DNA of 6,273 nucleotides from the NCBI GenBank assembly GCA_021545625.1, contig JAJRVH010000047.1:1-6273 (forward strand), in the 5' to 3' direction. Positions 1 to 6,191 of the stretch are shown one piece after another; the first letter of the stretch is position 1, and every line of letters begins with the position of its first letter. A program made the translations under genes and the position numbers. This DNA is from Zetaproteobacteria bacterium. Lineage in GTDB: Bacteria > Pseudomonadota > Zetaproteobacteria > Mariprofundales > Mariprofundaceae. The notes under the pieces were generated by a model. That model worked only from the letters and a program-made list of their open reading frames with translations, made no database searches and was not told the origin of the DNA.

Positions 1-1475
1 AACTGCTGCGGCTGGCGCTTGGCTGGCCGGAGCTGTCGGCCCGTATCGGCCCTGCGGGCGTGGAGCAGCTGCGTCTGGGCGAGCACCGGATTCCCGTCGA
101 TCGCAGCGGCGGCATGCTGCTGAATCACTATGGCCCGGAACGGACGTTTGTCCATGTTTCCGCCGCCGATGTGCTGGCCGGCCGGGTGCCCTCCGGCGTG
201 CTGAAGGATGCCATCGTGCTGCTTGGCGTGACGGCCGCGGGCGTGTATGACTATCGTCCCAGCCCGTTCGATTCGACCTTTCCGGGGGTTGAGGGACATG
301 CGGCGGCGCTGTCGAACATTCTCCATGACGAGGCGATCCGGCGGCCGCAGGTCATGGAGGTGGCCGAGCTGTTTGCGGTTCTGCTGTTCAGCCTGTTGTG
401 CGGGCGCCTGGTGTTGCGCAGCGGTCCGGTCATGCAGGGTATCAGCCTGATCGGCGTGCCGCTGTTGCTGCTGTCCGTTGCCTTCTGGCTGTTCGTGGCC
501 TACGGCTGGTGGCTGAAGGTGACCTATCTGCTGTTCGGCGCGCTGCTGGCCGCGGCGCCGGTGACATTGTGCGAATATATCATCGAATCCAGGCGTCGCC
601 TGTTCATCCACGAGGCCTTTTCCCACTATCTGGCGCCCGGGGTGGTCGAGGAACTCACCCGCCATCCCGAACAGTTGCGGCTGGGCGGGGAGAAGCGGCA
701 TATGACGGCTTTCTTTTCCGATATTGCGGGCTTCTCCTCGTTTTCCGAGCAGCTGGAGCCGGAGGAACTGGTGCGGTTTCTGAACCTCTATCTGTCGGCC
801 ATGAGCGACATCATCATCGCGCATGGCGGCACGATCGACAAGTTCGAGGGCGATGCGATCATCGCCTTTTTCGGCGCTCCGGTGGAGATGCCCGATCATG
901 CGCTGCGCTGCGTGCGCGCGGGGCTGGAGCAGCAGGCAGTGCTGGCGGATTTGCGCAGGCAGTGGTCCGCCCGCGGCTATCCGGAGATTCACATCCGCAT
1001 CGGCATCAACAGCGGGCCGATGGTGGTGGGTAATATGGGAACGACCGCGCGCATGAATTACACGATGATGGGCGATCACGTGAACCTCGCCGCCCGGCTT
1101 GAGGGCGTGAACAAGGTGTATCGCACGCCGGTGCTGATATCCGGCGATACGTATGACCTGGTGCGCGACGAGGTGACGGCGCGTTTTGTTGATCGCGTGC
1201 GCGTGGTCGGACGCTCGAAAGCGGTGGATATCTATCAGCCGCTTGGTCCGCGCGGCTCGGTCGATGTGGCTTTGCTGGAGCGTTCCCGAACCTATGAACA
1301 GGCGTGGCGGATGATGTTCCGGCGCCATTTCGACGAGGCCGAGGCGATGCTGGTGCGTCTGTGCGACGCTGCCGCGGACGGGCCGGCGGAAGCACTGCTG
1401 GCACGCGTGCGCGCCTATCGGAAGCGACCGCCGGAGCGGAACTGGGACGGCGTTTTCGAGCTGCATGACAAATAG
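1..1475 (+). CDS. CHASE2-domain class III adenylate cyclase, membrane-bound (5' partial)
   Basis: The reading frame is open from the window edge (first full codon at 3) to TAG at 1473-1475, so the N-terminus is missing. The GTG at 60 lies inside the CHASE2 domain and is not the true start. In order, the visible protein has the end of a CHASE2 extracytoplasmic sensor (to about nt 355; SAADVLAGRVPSG and FPGVEGHAAA are typical), about three hydrophobic membrane segments (about nt 360-580), a short linker, a class III nucleotide cyclase domain (about nt 690-1245) and a roughly 75-residue helical tail. Catalytic residues are all present: metal-binding Asp in FFSDIAGFS (720-722) and in KFEGDAI (852-854), the base-selecting Lys (840-842) and Thr in NYTMMGD (1062-1064), and transition-state Asn and Arg in VNLAAR (1083-1085, 1095-1097). 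The Lys/Thr pair favours ATP, so the likely product is cAMP made at the inner membrane in response to a periplasmic signal. The signal is unknown. The tail, with an aromatic/Ala helical pattern ending in PPxxxWDGV, is common in CHASE2 cyclases. Confidence 0.93.
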   Translation, partial: LLRLALGWPELSARIGPAGVEQLRLGEHRIPVDRSGGMLLNHYGPERTFVHVSAADVLAGRVPSGVLKDAIVLLGVTAAGVYDYRPSPFDSTFPGVEGHAAALSNILHDEAIRRPQVMEVAELFAVLLFSLLCGRLVLRSGPVMQGISLIGVPLLLLSVAFWLFVAYGWWLKVTYLLFGALLAAAPVTLCEYIIESRRRLFIHEAFSHYLAPGVVEELTRHPEQLRLGGEKRHMTAFFSDIAGFSSFSEQLEPEELVRFLNLYLSAMSDIIIAHGGTIDKFEGDAIIAFFGAPVEMPDHALRCVRAGLEQQAVLADLRRQWSARGYPEIHIRIGINSGPMVVGNMGTTARMNYTMMGDHVNLAARLEGVNKVYRTPVLISGDTYDLVRDEVTARFVDRVRVVGRSKAVDIYQPLGPRGSVDVALLERSRTYEQAWRMMFRRHFDEAEAMLVRLCDAAADGPAEALLARVRAYRKRPPERNWDGVFELHDK

Positions 1476-1529
1476 GCCGTGGCCGCAGCCGGAGATTGCG
1501 CCGGACCGGGCATGACGTAGAGTAGCCGG
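1476..1529 (+). other. Short spacer upstream of dnaX
   Basis: This 54-base GC-rich gap separates the cyclase stop from the dnaX start. It has no clear hairpin followed by a T-run, so I see no intrinsic terminator. A weak promoter-like pair can be drawn (TTGCGC at 1496-1501 and TAGAGT at 1518-1523, 16 bases apart), but it is poor and would place the transcript start at or next to the dnaX ATG. No good Shine-Dalgarno sequence is seen in front of dnaX. Whether dnaX has its own promoter here or is read from upstream is undecided. Confidence 0.3.
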
Positions 1530-3158
1530 ATGTCGTATCTGGTTCTGGCCCGGCGCTGGCGGCCGCAACGTTTTACCGATCTTGTCGGGCAGGATGTTGT
1601 CGTCCGGACGCTGAAAAACGCGCTGCAGGGCGGTCATCTTGCCCATGCCTATCTGCTTTGCGGCATTCGCGGCGTGGGCAAGACGACGATCGCGCGGCTG
1701 ATGGCGATGGCGGTAAACTGCGAGTCTCCCGAGTCCGGCGAGCCGTGCGGCGCCTGCGCCGCCTGCCGCGGCATTGCCGATGGCTCCTGTCTTGACGTGC
1801 AGGAAATGGATGCGGCCAGTCACACGGGCGTGGATGACGTGCGCGAGATTCTCGACGGGGTGCGTTATCCGCCGGGCGCGCTGAAGTTCAAGGTCTATAT
1901 CATCGATGAAGCGCATATGCTTTCGAAAAGCGCCTTTAACGCGCTGCTGAAGACACTCGAGGAGCCTCCCGAGCGGGTGCTGTTCATCCTGGCGACAACC
2001 GAGGCCGAGAAGCTGCCGGTGACGGTGCGATCCCGTTGCCAGCGGTTCGATTTGCGCAGGCTGGGACAGTCGGAAATTGCCGACTATCTGCAACATGTAT
2101 TCGAGCGGGAGTCGGTACGCGCCGATGAAGCGGCCGTGGCGGCCATTGCTGCTGCTGCGGATGGCAGCGTGCGCGATGCCCTGTCTCTGGCCGAAAGGGT
2201 ACTGGCCTACGACAAGGAACATCTGACTCCGGAGGCCGTGCATGCGGCGCTGGGGCTGGTTGGGGACGGTTTCGTCTGTACGCTGGCCGGCCATATTCTG
2301 GCCGGCGAAACCGGCGATGCGCTGCGCTTGCTGCGCCAGGGCATGGATGGCGGGCATGCGCCGCGGACGATTCTGCAGGCGATGGGCGAGCTCTGGCACC
2401 GGCTGGCCTGCCTGCTGGTGGACCGGGCGCTGTTGCCGGACGGCGTCGATGCAGGACAGGATGCCTGGCTGCAGTCGTATGCCGACAGAATCGATCATCA
2501 GACGCTGGATTTGCGCTACCAGGTATTGCTGACGGGCTTGCGGGATCTGGGCCTGATGGACGAGCGCATGGCCTGCGAAATGCTGGTGATGCGCCTGAGC
2601 GGCCTGCATCAGCTGGCGCCGCTGCGGGGGTCAGTCTCCGCGGCCGGCGAGCGAACCCCGCCCGTTTCCGAGGCGCCGGTCGCTCCGGAGACGGACGATG
2701 GCGAAACGAAGCCCGGTGCCGTTCCCGATGCCGGACAGGCCGCCGAACTGCCGTTGCATGAGCAGGGGCGGACATTTGCTTCATGGCAGGAGGCTGTCGA
2801 TGCCTTCGCCAGGGTCAGGCCGGGCGTTGCGGCGATGCTGGACCATGTTGTCTGCATCGAATTTGCTGACAGGATTCGCCTGGCGCTGGACAAGCATCAG
2901 CAGCGGGCCATTGCCGCTTCGGACCGGCTGGCCTTTGCCGAATGGATGGGACGCGAAGTGCTCTGGGAGGCCCGGCAGGGCGAGGATGGTGAAACCCTGT
3001 CCGAGGAGCGGGCCCGGCAGGCCAGGGCCGAGGCGGCCCGCCTGCGGCAGCATGCCGAGGACGATCCCCATGTGCAGGCGCTGATGAAGGAGATGGGTGC
3101 GCAACTGGTCAGGGTGACGCCTCCCGGCGCCAGTCCCGATACAGGAGAACAGGAATGA
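1530..3158 (+). CDS. dnaX: DNA polymerase III clamp loader subunit tau (DnaX)
   Basis: This is the ATPase motor subunit of the clamp loader, which opens and loads the beta sliding clamp and links it to the replicative polymerase and helicase. The 542-residue protein starts with the family signature YLVLARRWRPQRF, which fixes the ATG at 1530. It shows Walker A GIRGVGKT (residues 45-52), a four-Cys zinc site (C64, C73, C76, C79), Walker B with D126-E127 in IIDEAH, the SRC motif with the arginine finger R169, and sensor 2 GSVRDALS (212-219). A Pro/Glu/Ala-rich linker follows (about 370-410), then a tau-type C-terminal region ending in the typical DPHVQALMKEMGA pattern. It is shorter than E. coli tau (643 residues) but not truncated in any recognisable domain. 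I see no slippery A-run near the linker that could make a short gamma form. The 3' end overlaps ybaB by 4 bases (ATGA). Confidence 0.97.
   Translation: MSYLVLARRWRPQRFTDLVGQDVVVRTLKNALQGGHLAHAYLLCGIRGVGKTTIARLMAMAVNCESPESGEPCGACAACRGIADGSCLDVQEMDAASHTGVDDVREILDGVRYPPGALKFKVYIIDEAHMLSKSAFNALLKTLEEPPERVLFILATTEAEKLPVTVRSRCQRFDLRRLGQSEIADYLQHVFERESVRADEAAVAAIAAAADGSVRDALSLAERVLAYDKEHLTPEAVHAALGLVGDGFVCTLAGHILAGETGDALRLLRQGMDGGHAPRTILQAMGELWHRLACLLVDRALLPDGVDAGQDAWLQSYADRIDHQTLDLRYQVLLTGLRDLGLMDERMACEMLVMRLSGLHQLAPLRGSVSAAGERTPPVSEAPVAPETDDGETKPGAVPDAGQAAELPLHEQGRTFASWQEAVDAFARVRPGVAAMLDHVVCIEFADRIRLALDKHQQRAIAASDRLAFAEWMGREVLWEARQGEDGETLSEERARQARAEAARLRQHAEDDPHVQALMKEMGAQLVRVTPPGASPDTGEQE
3143..3148 (+). 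promoter_or_regulatory. Ribosome binding site of ybaB
   Basis: AGGAGA lies 6 bases before the ybaB ATG at 3155, inside the last codons of dnaX. It supports that start and efficient initiation independent of, or coupled to, dnaX translation. Confidence 0.7.
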
Positions 3159-3469
3159 ATATTGCCAAGATGATGCAGCAGGCGAAAAAGATGCAGCAGA
3201 ACATGGAGAAGATGCAGCAGGAGCTGGCCGGGATGGAAGTGTCCGGCGAGTCCGGCGGCGGCATGGTGAAGGTCGTGATGACGGGCGACAGGTCCGTGCG
3301 CAAGATCGAGATCGATGCGGGCCTCTGGGATGAGCAGGACAAGGGGCTGATCGAGGACCTGGTCGCTGCGGCTGTCAATCATGCGCTTCAGAAGGTCGAG
3401 GAAGCGAGCAAGGAGAAGCAGCAGAGCCTGATGGCCGGCATGCCGTTGCCGCCGGGTTTTTCGCTTTGA
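3155..3469 (+). CDS. ybaB: YbaB/EbfC nucleoid-associated DNA-binding protein
   Basis: This 104-residue protein matches the usual length and pattern of the YbaB/EbfC family: small dimeric DNA-binding proteins associated with the nucleoid. Conserved stretches are a Met/Gln/Lys-rich N-terminal helix (about residues 5-27), then VSGESGGGMVKVVMTGD (29-45), KIEID (50-54), IEDLVAAAVNHA (66-77) and a C-terminal LPPGF (98-102). The N-terminal helix carries three KMQQ/MMQQ units at residues 7, 13 and 20, fitting the long dimer helix of the family. The ATG overlaps the dnaX stop, and a good Shine-Dalgarno precedes it. The position between dnaX and recR is one of the most conserved gene orders in bacteria and supports the call. 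Its exact physiological role is not settled even in model species. Confidence 0.96.
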   Translation: MNIAKMMQQAKKMQQNMEKMQQELAGMEVSGESGGGMVKVVMTGDRSVRKIEIDAGLWDEQDKGLIEDLVAAAVNHALQKVEEASKEKQQSLMAGMPLPPGFSL

Positions 3470-4086
3470 TGTATTTTCCGGGCATGCCCGCGCCGCTCGG
3501 GCGGGTGGTGGAGATGCTTGCCTCGCTGCCGGGTATCGGTCCGAAGACGGCGATGCGGCTGGGCCTCAATCTGCTGAGCCGGCCGGCCGAAGACAGCCAG
3601 GCGCTGGCCGGGGCGCTGAAGGAGCTGCACGAACAGGTCGGTTTTTGCGAGCGCTGCGGCTGTTTCGCCGAGCAGGGGCATTGCCAGTTCTGCGACCATC
3701 TCAAGCGCGACGCGTCGGTGATTTGCGTGGTCGAGCAGCCGGTCGATGTGCTGATGATGGAGCGCGGCCATGGTTTCCAGGGCGTCTATCATGTGCTGCA
3801 CGGACGCCTGAGTCCGATCGACGGTATCGGCCCGGAGTCCCTGAAGCTGCCGGCCCTGGACCGTCGCCTGGCCGCCGGCGTCAGGGAGCTGATCCTGGCG
3901 ACCAGCGCAACGGTCGACGGCGAGGCAACGGCTCATTTCCTTGCGCGACGCTATCAGACGGCTGATGTCGTGATCTCGCGTATTTCCCGCGGCGTTCCCG
4001 AGGGCGGGGAACTTGAATACCTGGATGAACACACCCTGAGCCGGGCTCTGGATCAGCGCGTGCTCTGGGAGCGCGCGCAGCCCTGA
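3469..4086 (+). CDS. recR: Recombination mediator protein RecR
   Basis: RecR works with RecO and RecF to load RecA on SSB-coated gapped DNA in recombinational repair. The protein has 205 residues, close to the family norm. It shows the helix-hairpin-helix LPGIGPKTAMRL (20-31), a four-Cys zinc finger (C60, C63, C72, C75), and a Toprim domain from about residue 84 with CVVEQPVD (E89), LSPIDGIGPE, TSATVDGEATA and the C-terminal RGVPEGGELEYLDEHTL. I chose the ATG at 3469, whose A is the last base of the ybaB stop (TGATG). A TTG at 3466 adds one residue and is less likely. An ATG at 3484 would still leave the helix-hairpin-helix intact and cannot be excluded. No clear Shine-Dalgarno is visible, so translation probably depends on ribosomes finishing ybaB. 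Confidence 0.96.
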   Translation: MYFPGMPAPLGRVVEMLASLPGIGPKTAMRLGLNLLSRPAEDSQALAGALKELHEQVGFCERCGCFAEQGHCQFCDHLKRDASVICVVEQPVDVLMMERGHGFQGVYHVLHGRLSPIDGIGPESLKLPALDRRLAAGVRELILATSATVDGEATAHFLARRYQTADVVISRISRGVPEGGELEYLDEHTLSRALDQRVLWERAQP

Positions 4087-4092
4087 GGCGTC

Positions 4093-4779
4093 ATGGCTGA
4101 AACCTGGCAGCAGCAGCTGATCGGCCGCTGGCGGCGACTGCGCGGCGAACTGGACGCTGCGGGCGTGAAGATGCTGGCGGTGAGCAAGTATGCGCCGGAG
4201 CAGGCCGTGCAGACGCTGATCGATGCCGGCGAAAGCCGTTTTGCCGAATCCAGGGCGCAGAGCCTGCGCGATCGGGCCGGTCGGTGGCCCGGTTGCGAAT
4301 GGCATATGATCGGGCCGATGCAGAGAAACAAGGCGAAATATATTGCCTGTCATGCCGCCATGTGGCACAGCTGCGAGGACCTGGCCATGGCGGGCCGGGT
4401 GGCGGAACTGCGCGCAGGCAAGGCATTGCCCGTGCTGATCCAGGTCAACCTGGCGGCGCTGCCGCAACAGCACGGCGTGATGCCGGAGAACGTGGCCGGG
4501 CTGGCCGAAGGCATATCCCGTCTCGACGGTTTGCGACTGGTCGGACTGATGGGCATGGCCCCCCGGCTGGATGCAGCAGGAGAGGAAGGTGTGCGTGCGG
4601 CCTTTGGCAGGCTGCGCGGCTTGCGGGACGATATCTTCGGTGGGAGCCTTGGCGAGCTGTGCATGGGGATGAGCGGTGACTATCGTATCGCCATCGAGGA
4701 AGGGGCGACGATGGTGCGGCTGGGAACGCTGCTGTTCGGCAGCACGCCCGAAACAGATACAAGGACGGATTATGCGTGA
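4093..4779 (+). CDS. yggS: YggS family pyridoxal phosphate homeostasis protein
   Basis: This is a single-domain, fold-type III PLP-binding protein of the YggS/PLPBP family, which has no known enzyme activity and buffers PLP and amino-acid/keto-acid balance in the cytosol. The 228 residues include the PLP lysine in LAVSK (K32), HMIGPMQRNK (71-80), VLIQVNL (114-120), GLMGMAP (151-157) and the phosphate-side MGMSGDYRIAIEEGATMVRLGT (191-212). Two family motifs deviate: the usual FGENxVQ is FAESRAQ (50-56), and the basic residue usually found just before the GV after the IQVN strand is replaced here (QQHGV). The ATG lies 6 bases after the recR stop with a weak TGAGG at 4084-4088. The last dozen residues (STPETDTRTDYA) extend past the usual end and run through the proC ribosome binding site and start. 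Co-occurrence with proC is typical. Confidence 0.94.
   Translation: MAETWQQQLIGRWRRLRGELDAAGVKMLAVSKYAPEQAVQTLIDAGESRFAESRAQSLRDRAGRWPGCEWHMIGPMQRNKAKYIACHAAMWHSCEDLAMAGRVAELRAGKALPVLIQVNLAALPQQHGVMPENVAGLAEGISRLDGLRLVGLMGMAPRLDAAGEEGVRAAFGRLRGLRDDIFGGSLGELCMGMSGDYRIAIEEGATMVRLGTLLFGSTPETDTRTDYA
4761..4765 (+). promoter_or_regulatory. Ribosome binding site deciding the proC start
   Basis: AAGGA lies 6 bases before the ATG at 4772, inside the end of yggS. It supports this ATG over the in-frame upstream start at 4676, whose extra 32 residues are basic, Cys/Trp-rich and unlike any ProC. Confidence 0.7.
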
Positions 4780-5572
4780 TTTGAAGATCTCTTTCATAGG
4801 CGGCGGCAATATGGCCGAGGCTCTGCTTGCCGGCCTGCTCAGGGCCGGCCATGCGGCGGCAGCGATCCGGGTTTCCGAACCACAGGCCCCGCGTCGCGAG
4901 CAGTTGCGCGAGGCCTACGGGGTGCAGGCGCTGGAAGACAACCGGAAGGCGAGCCATGATGCCGATATCGTCGTGCTGGCTGTCAAGCCTCAGCAGATGC
5001 GCGAGGCGGTCAGGGGGCTTGGTACGACGCTGCCCGGGGACGCCACCGTGGTCAGTATCGCGGCCGGCGTGCGCGTGGCATCGCTGGGCGAATGGTTGGG
5101 AGGCGATGCGCATATCGTGCGCGTGATGCCGAATACGCCGGCTCTGGTCGGCGCGGGTATGTCGGTGTTGTTCAGCGATGAGGACGAGCAGCATTGCCGA
5201 CGCGCCGAATATGTTTTGCGCGCCTGTGGCGAAGTGGCCTGGGTGGACAGCGAGTCGAAGATGCATGCGGTGACCGCCATTTCGGGCAGTGGCCCGGCCT
5301 ATTTCTTTCTGCTGGCCGAGATGATGCAGGCGGCGGGCGTGTCGCTGGGGTTGCCGAGGGAGCTGGCCGAACAGCTTGCCAGCCAGACGGCGCTGGGCGC
5401 CGGCCGTATGCTGGTCGAGAGCGGACGTTCGGCCGAGGCCTTGCGTCATCAGGTGACCAGCCCCGGAGGTACGACGCAGGCCGCGCTTGATGCGATGTAC
5501 GAGATGGGGCTGCCCGATGCGGTGCGCAAGGGCGTGATGGCGGCCAGCAAGCGTTCCGAGGAACTGGGCTGA
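4772..5572 (+). CDS. proC: Pyrroline-5-carboxylate reductase (ProC)
   Basis: This enzyme reduces 1-pyrroline-5-carboxylate to L-proline with NAD(P)H, the last step of proline synthesis in the cytosol. At 266 residues it has normal family length. An N-terminal Rossmann motif FIGGGNMAEALL (8-19) is followed by VVLAVKPQ (67-74), VRVMPNTPALVGAG (117-129), and the P5CR signature region with AISGSGPAYFFLLAEMM (169-185), QTALGAGRML (205-214) and QVTSPGGTTQAAL (227-239). The longer frame beginning at 4676 is rejected because the ATG at 4772 has a good ribosome binding site and sits directly before the Rossmann strand. It overlaps yggS by 8 bases and is followed by yggT with TGATG. Confidence 0.97.
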   Translation: MRDLKISFIGGGNMAEALLAGLLRAGHAAAAIRVSEPQAPRREQLREAYGVQALEDNRKASHDADIVVLAVKPQQMREAVRGLGTTLPGDATVVSIAAGVRVASLGEWLGGDAHIVRVMPNTPALVGAGMSVLFSDEDEQHCRRAEYVLRACGEVAWVDSESKMHAVTAISGSGPAYFFLLAEMMQAAGVSLGLPRELAEQLASQTALGAGRMLVESGRSAEALRHQVTSPGGTTQAALDAMYEMGLPDAVRKGVMAASKRSEELG

Positions 5573-5877
5573 TGTTTATCGTCGGCTATTTTCTGCAGGC
5601 GCTGGCCGGCGTGCTGCACGCTGTGTTCGTCGCGGCGATGATCGTTGTGATTGCGCGGGCCGTGCTGTCCTGGGTTTCGCCCGATCCGTACAATCCGATC
5701 GTGCGGGCGATCCACCAGTTGTCCGAGCCGTTGCTGTTTCCGGTCCGCCGCCGGGTTCCCTATCTGGGGGGCATCGACTTTTCGCCGGTGCTCGTGCTGC
5801 TGGGTATCATGTTCCTGGATGAATTTCTTGTGCCCAGTCTGCAGCGTCTGGCCATGCAGATTCTTCAGGGAGGCTGA
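5572..5877 (+). CDS. yggT: YggT family integral membrane protein (single repeat)
   Basis: This 101-residue protein has two hydrophobic membrane segments (about residues 10-34 and 70-88) and the family signature between them: RAVLSWVSPDPYNPIV (29-44), SEPLLFPVRRRVP (51-63) and GGIDFSP (66-72). E. coli YggT has about 188 residues with two such repeats; this one has a single repeat, as in many other bacteria and in plastid YLMG proteins. The family has been linked to envelope, osmotic or division functions, but its biochemical role is unknown. The ATG uses the last A of the proC stop, with GAGGAA at 5558-5563, 8 bases upstream. The place between proC and yggU is the common one. Confidence 0.93.
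   Translation: MFIVGYFLQALAGVLHAVFVAAMIVVIARAVLSWVSPDPYNPIVRAIHQLSEPLLFPVRRRVPYLGGIDFSPVLVLLGIMFLDEFLVPSLQRLAMQILQGG
5867..5873 (+). promoter_or_regulatory. Ribosome binding site of yggU
   Basis: AGGGAGG is the strongest purine-rich match in the run, but it ends only 3 bases before the ATG at 5877, closer than usual. It lies in the last codons of yggT, whose stop overlaps the ATG by one base. Confidence 0.55.
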
Positions 5878-6191
5878 TGGATCCGGCGCTGGAGCGGGCC
5901 GTTCAGCAGGGGCGGGACGGCGTGTATCTGAATATCCATGCCCAGCCGGGAGCGCGGCGGCCCAGCCTGCGGGGCATGCATGGCGATGCGGTCAAGATCG
6001 CGGTGGCCGAGGCCGCTCAGGATGGCAAGGCCAATGCCGCGATCATCGCGTTTCTGGCCGCAGCGCTCGCCATGCCGAAAAGGGATATCGCCATTGTTTC
6101 CGGCCATGCCTCGCGGCGCAAGCGGGTGTTTCTTCGGGGGGACTGCCGCATGCTGCTGGACAGGCTCGGCGCCTGGCTGGCCGAACGCTAG
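5877..6191 (+). CDS. yggU: DUF167/YggU family protein
   Basis: This small 104-residue protein belongs to the DUF167 (YggU) family, whose molecular function is unknown. Family features are NIHAQPGARRPSLRGMHGD (19-37), a DGKANAAIIAFLAAAL segment (49-64), then IAIVSGHASRRKRVFLRGD (71-89) and a C-terminal helix. The segment just before DGKAN, normally APPVDGKAN, reads AEAAQDGKAN, so both prolines are missing. The ATG overlaps the yggT stop (TGATG). The TAG stop at 6189-6191 overlaps the stop of a convergent gene on the other strand. It is the last gene of the plus-strand run. No terminator hairpin is seen downstream, so transcription may continue into antisense of the neighbour. Confidence 0.92.
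   Translation: MDPALERAVQQGRDGVYLNIHAQPGARRPSLRGMHGDAVKIAVAEAAQDGKANAAIIAFLAAALAMPKRDIAIVSGHASRRKRVFLRGDCRMLLDRLGAWLAER
6188..6191. other. Shared convergent stop codons in CTAG
   Basis: The palindrome CTAG reads as TAG on both strands: plus-strand TAG at 6189-6191 ends yggU, and minus-strand TAG at 6190-6188 ends the convergent partial gene. The two genes therefore overlap by exactly 4 bases, with no room for an intergenic terminator. A second CTAG follows at 6193-6196. Confidence 0.55.

Noticed and set aside
60..62. GTG at 60 as the start of the cyclase
   Set aside because: The frame stays open to the window edge with plausible coding sequence, and the GTG falls inside the CHASE2 domain, so the gene starts upstream of the window.
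1476..1529. Intrinsic terminator or small RNA gene between the cyclase and dnaX
   Set aside because: There is no stable hairpin with a T-tract, and the 54 bases are too short for an SRP RNA such as the one sometimes found beside dnaX.
2283..2306. Direct repeat of CTGGCCGGC with an embedded palindrome
   Set aside because: It lies within dnaX coding sequence and is made of codons common in this GC-rich genome. It probably arises by chance.
1984..2784. Minus-strand open frame (266 codons) inside dnaX
   Set aside because: The product is almost entirely Arg/Pro/Ala/His, typical of a GC-rich shadow of dnaX.
4676..4771. N-terminal extension of ProC from an in-frame upstream start
   Set aside because: The extra 32 residues are not ProC-like and overlap yggS deeply. 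The ATG at 4772 has a good Shine-Dalgarno and begins just before the Rossmann strand.
3388..4809. Long minus-strand open frame (473 codons) opposite recR and yggS
   Set aside because: It lies wholly antisense to two well-supported genes. Its product is His/Arg/Pro/Gln-rich low-complexity sequence, as expected from the reverse of GC-rich codons, with no recognisable domain.
4445..5449. Long minus-strand open frame (334 codons) opposite yggS and proC
   Set aside because: It is antisense to clearly coding sequence and its composition is shadow-like (His, Arg, Ala, Gln). There is no motif or convincing ribosome binding site.
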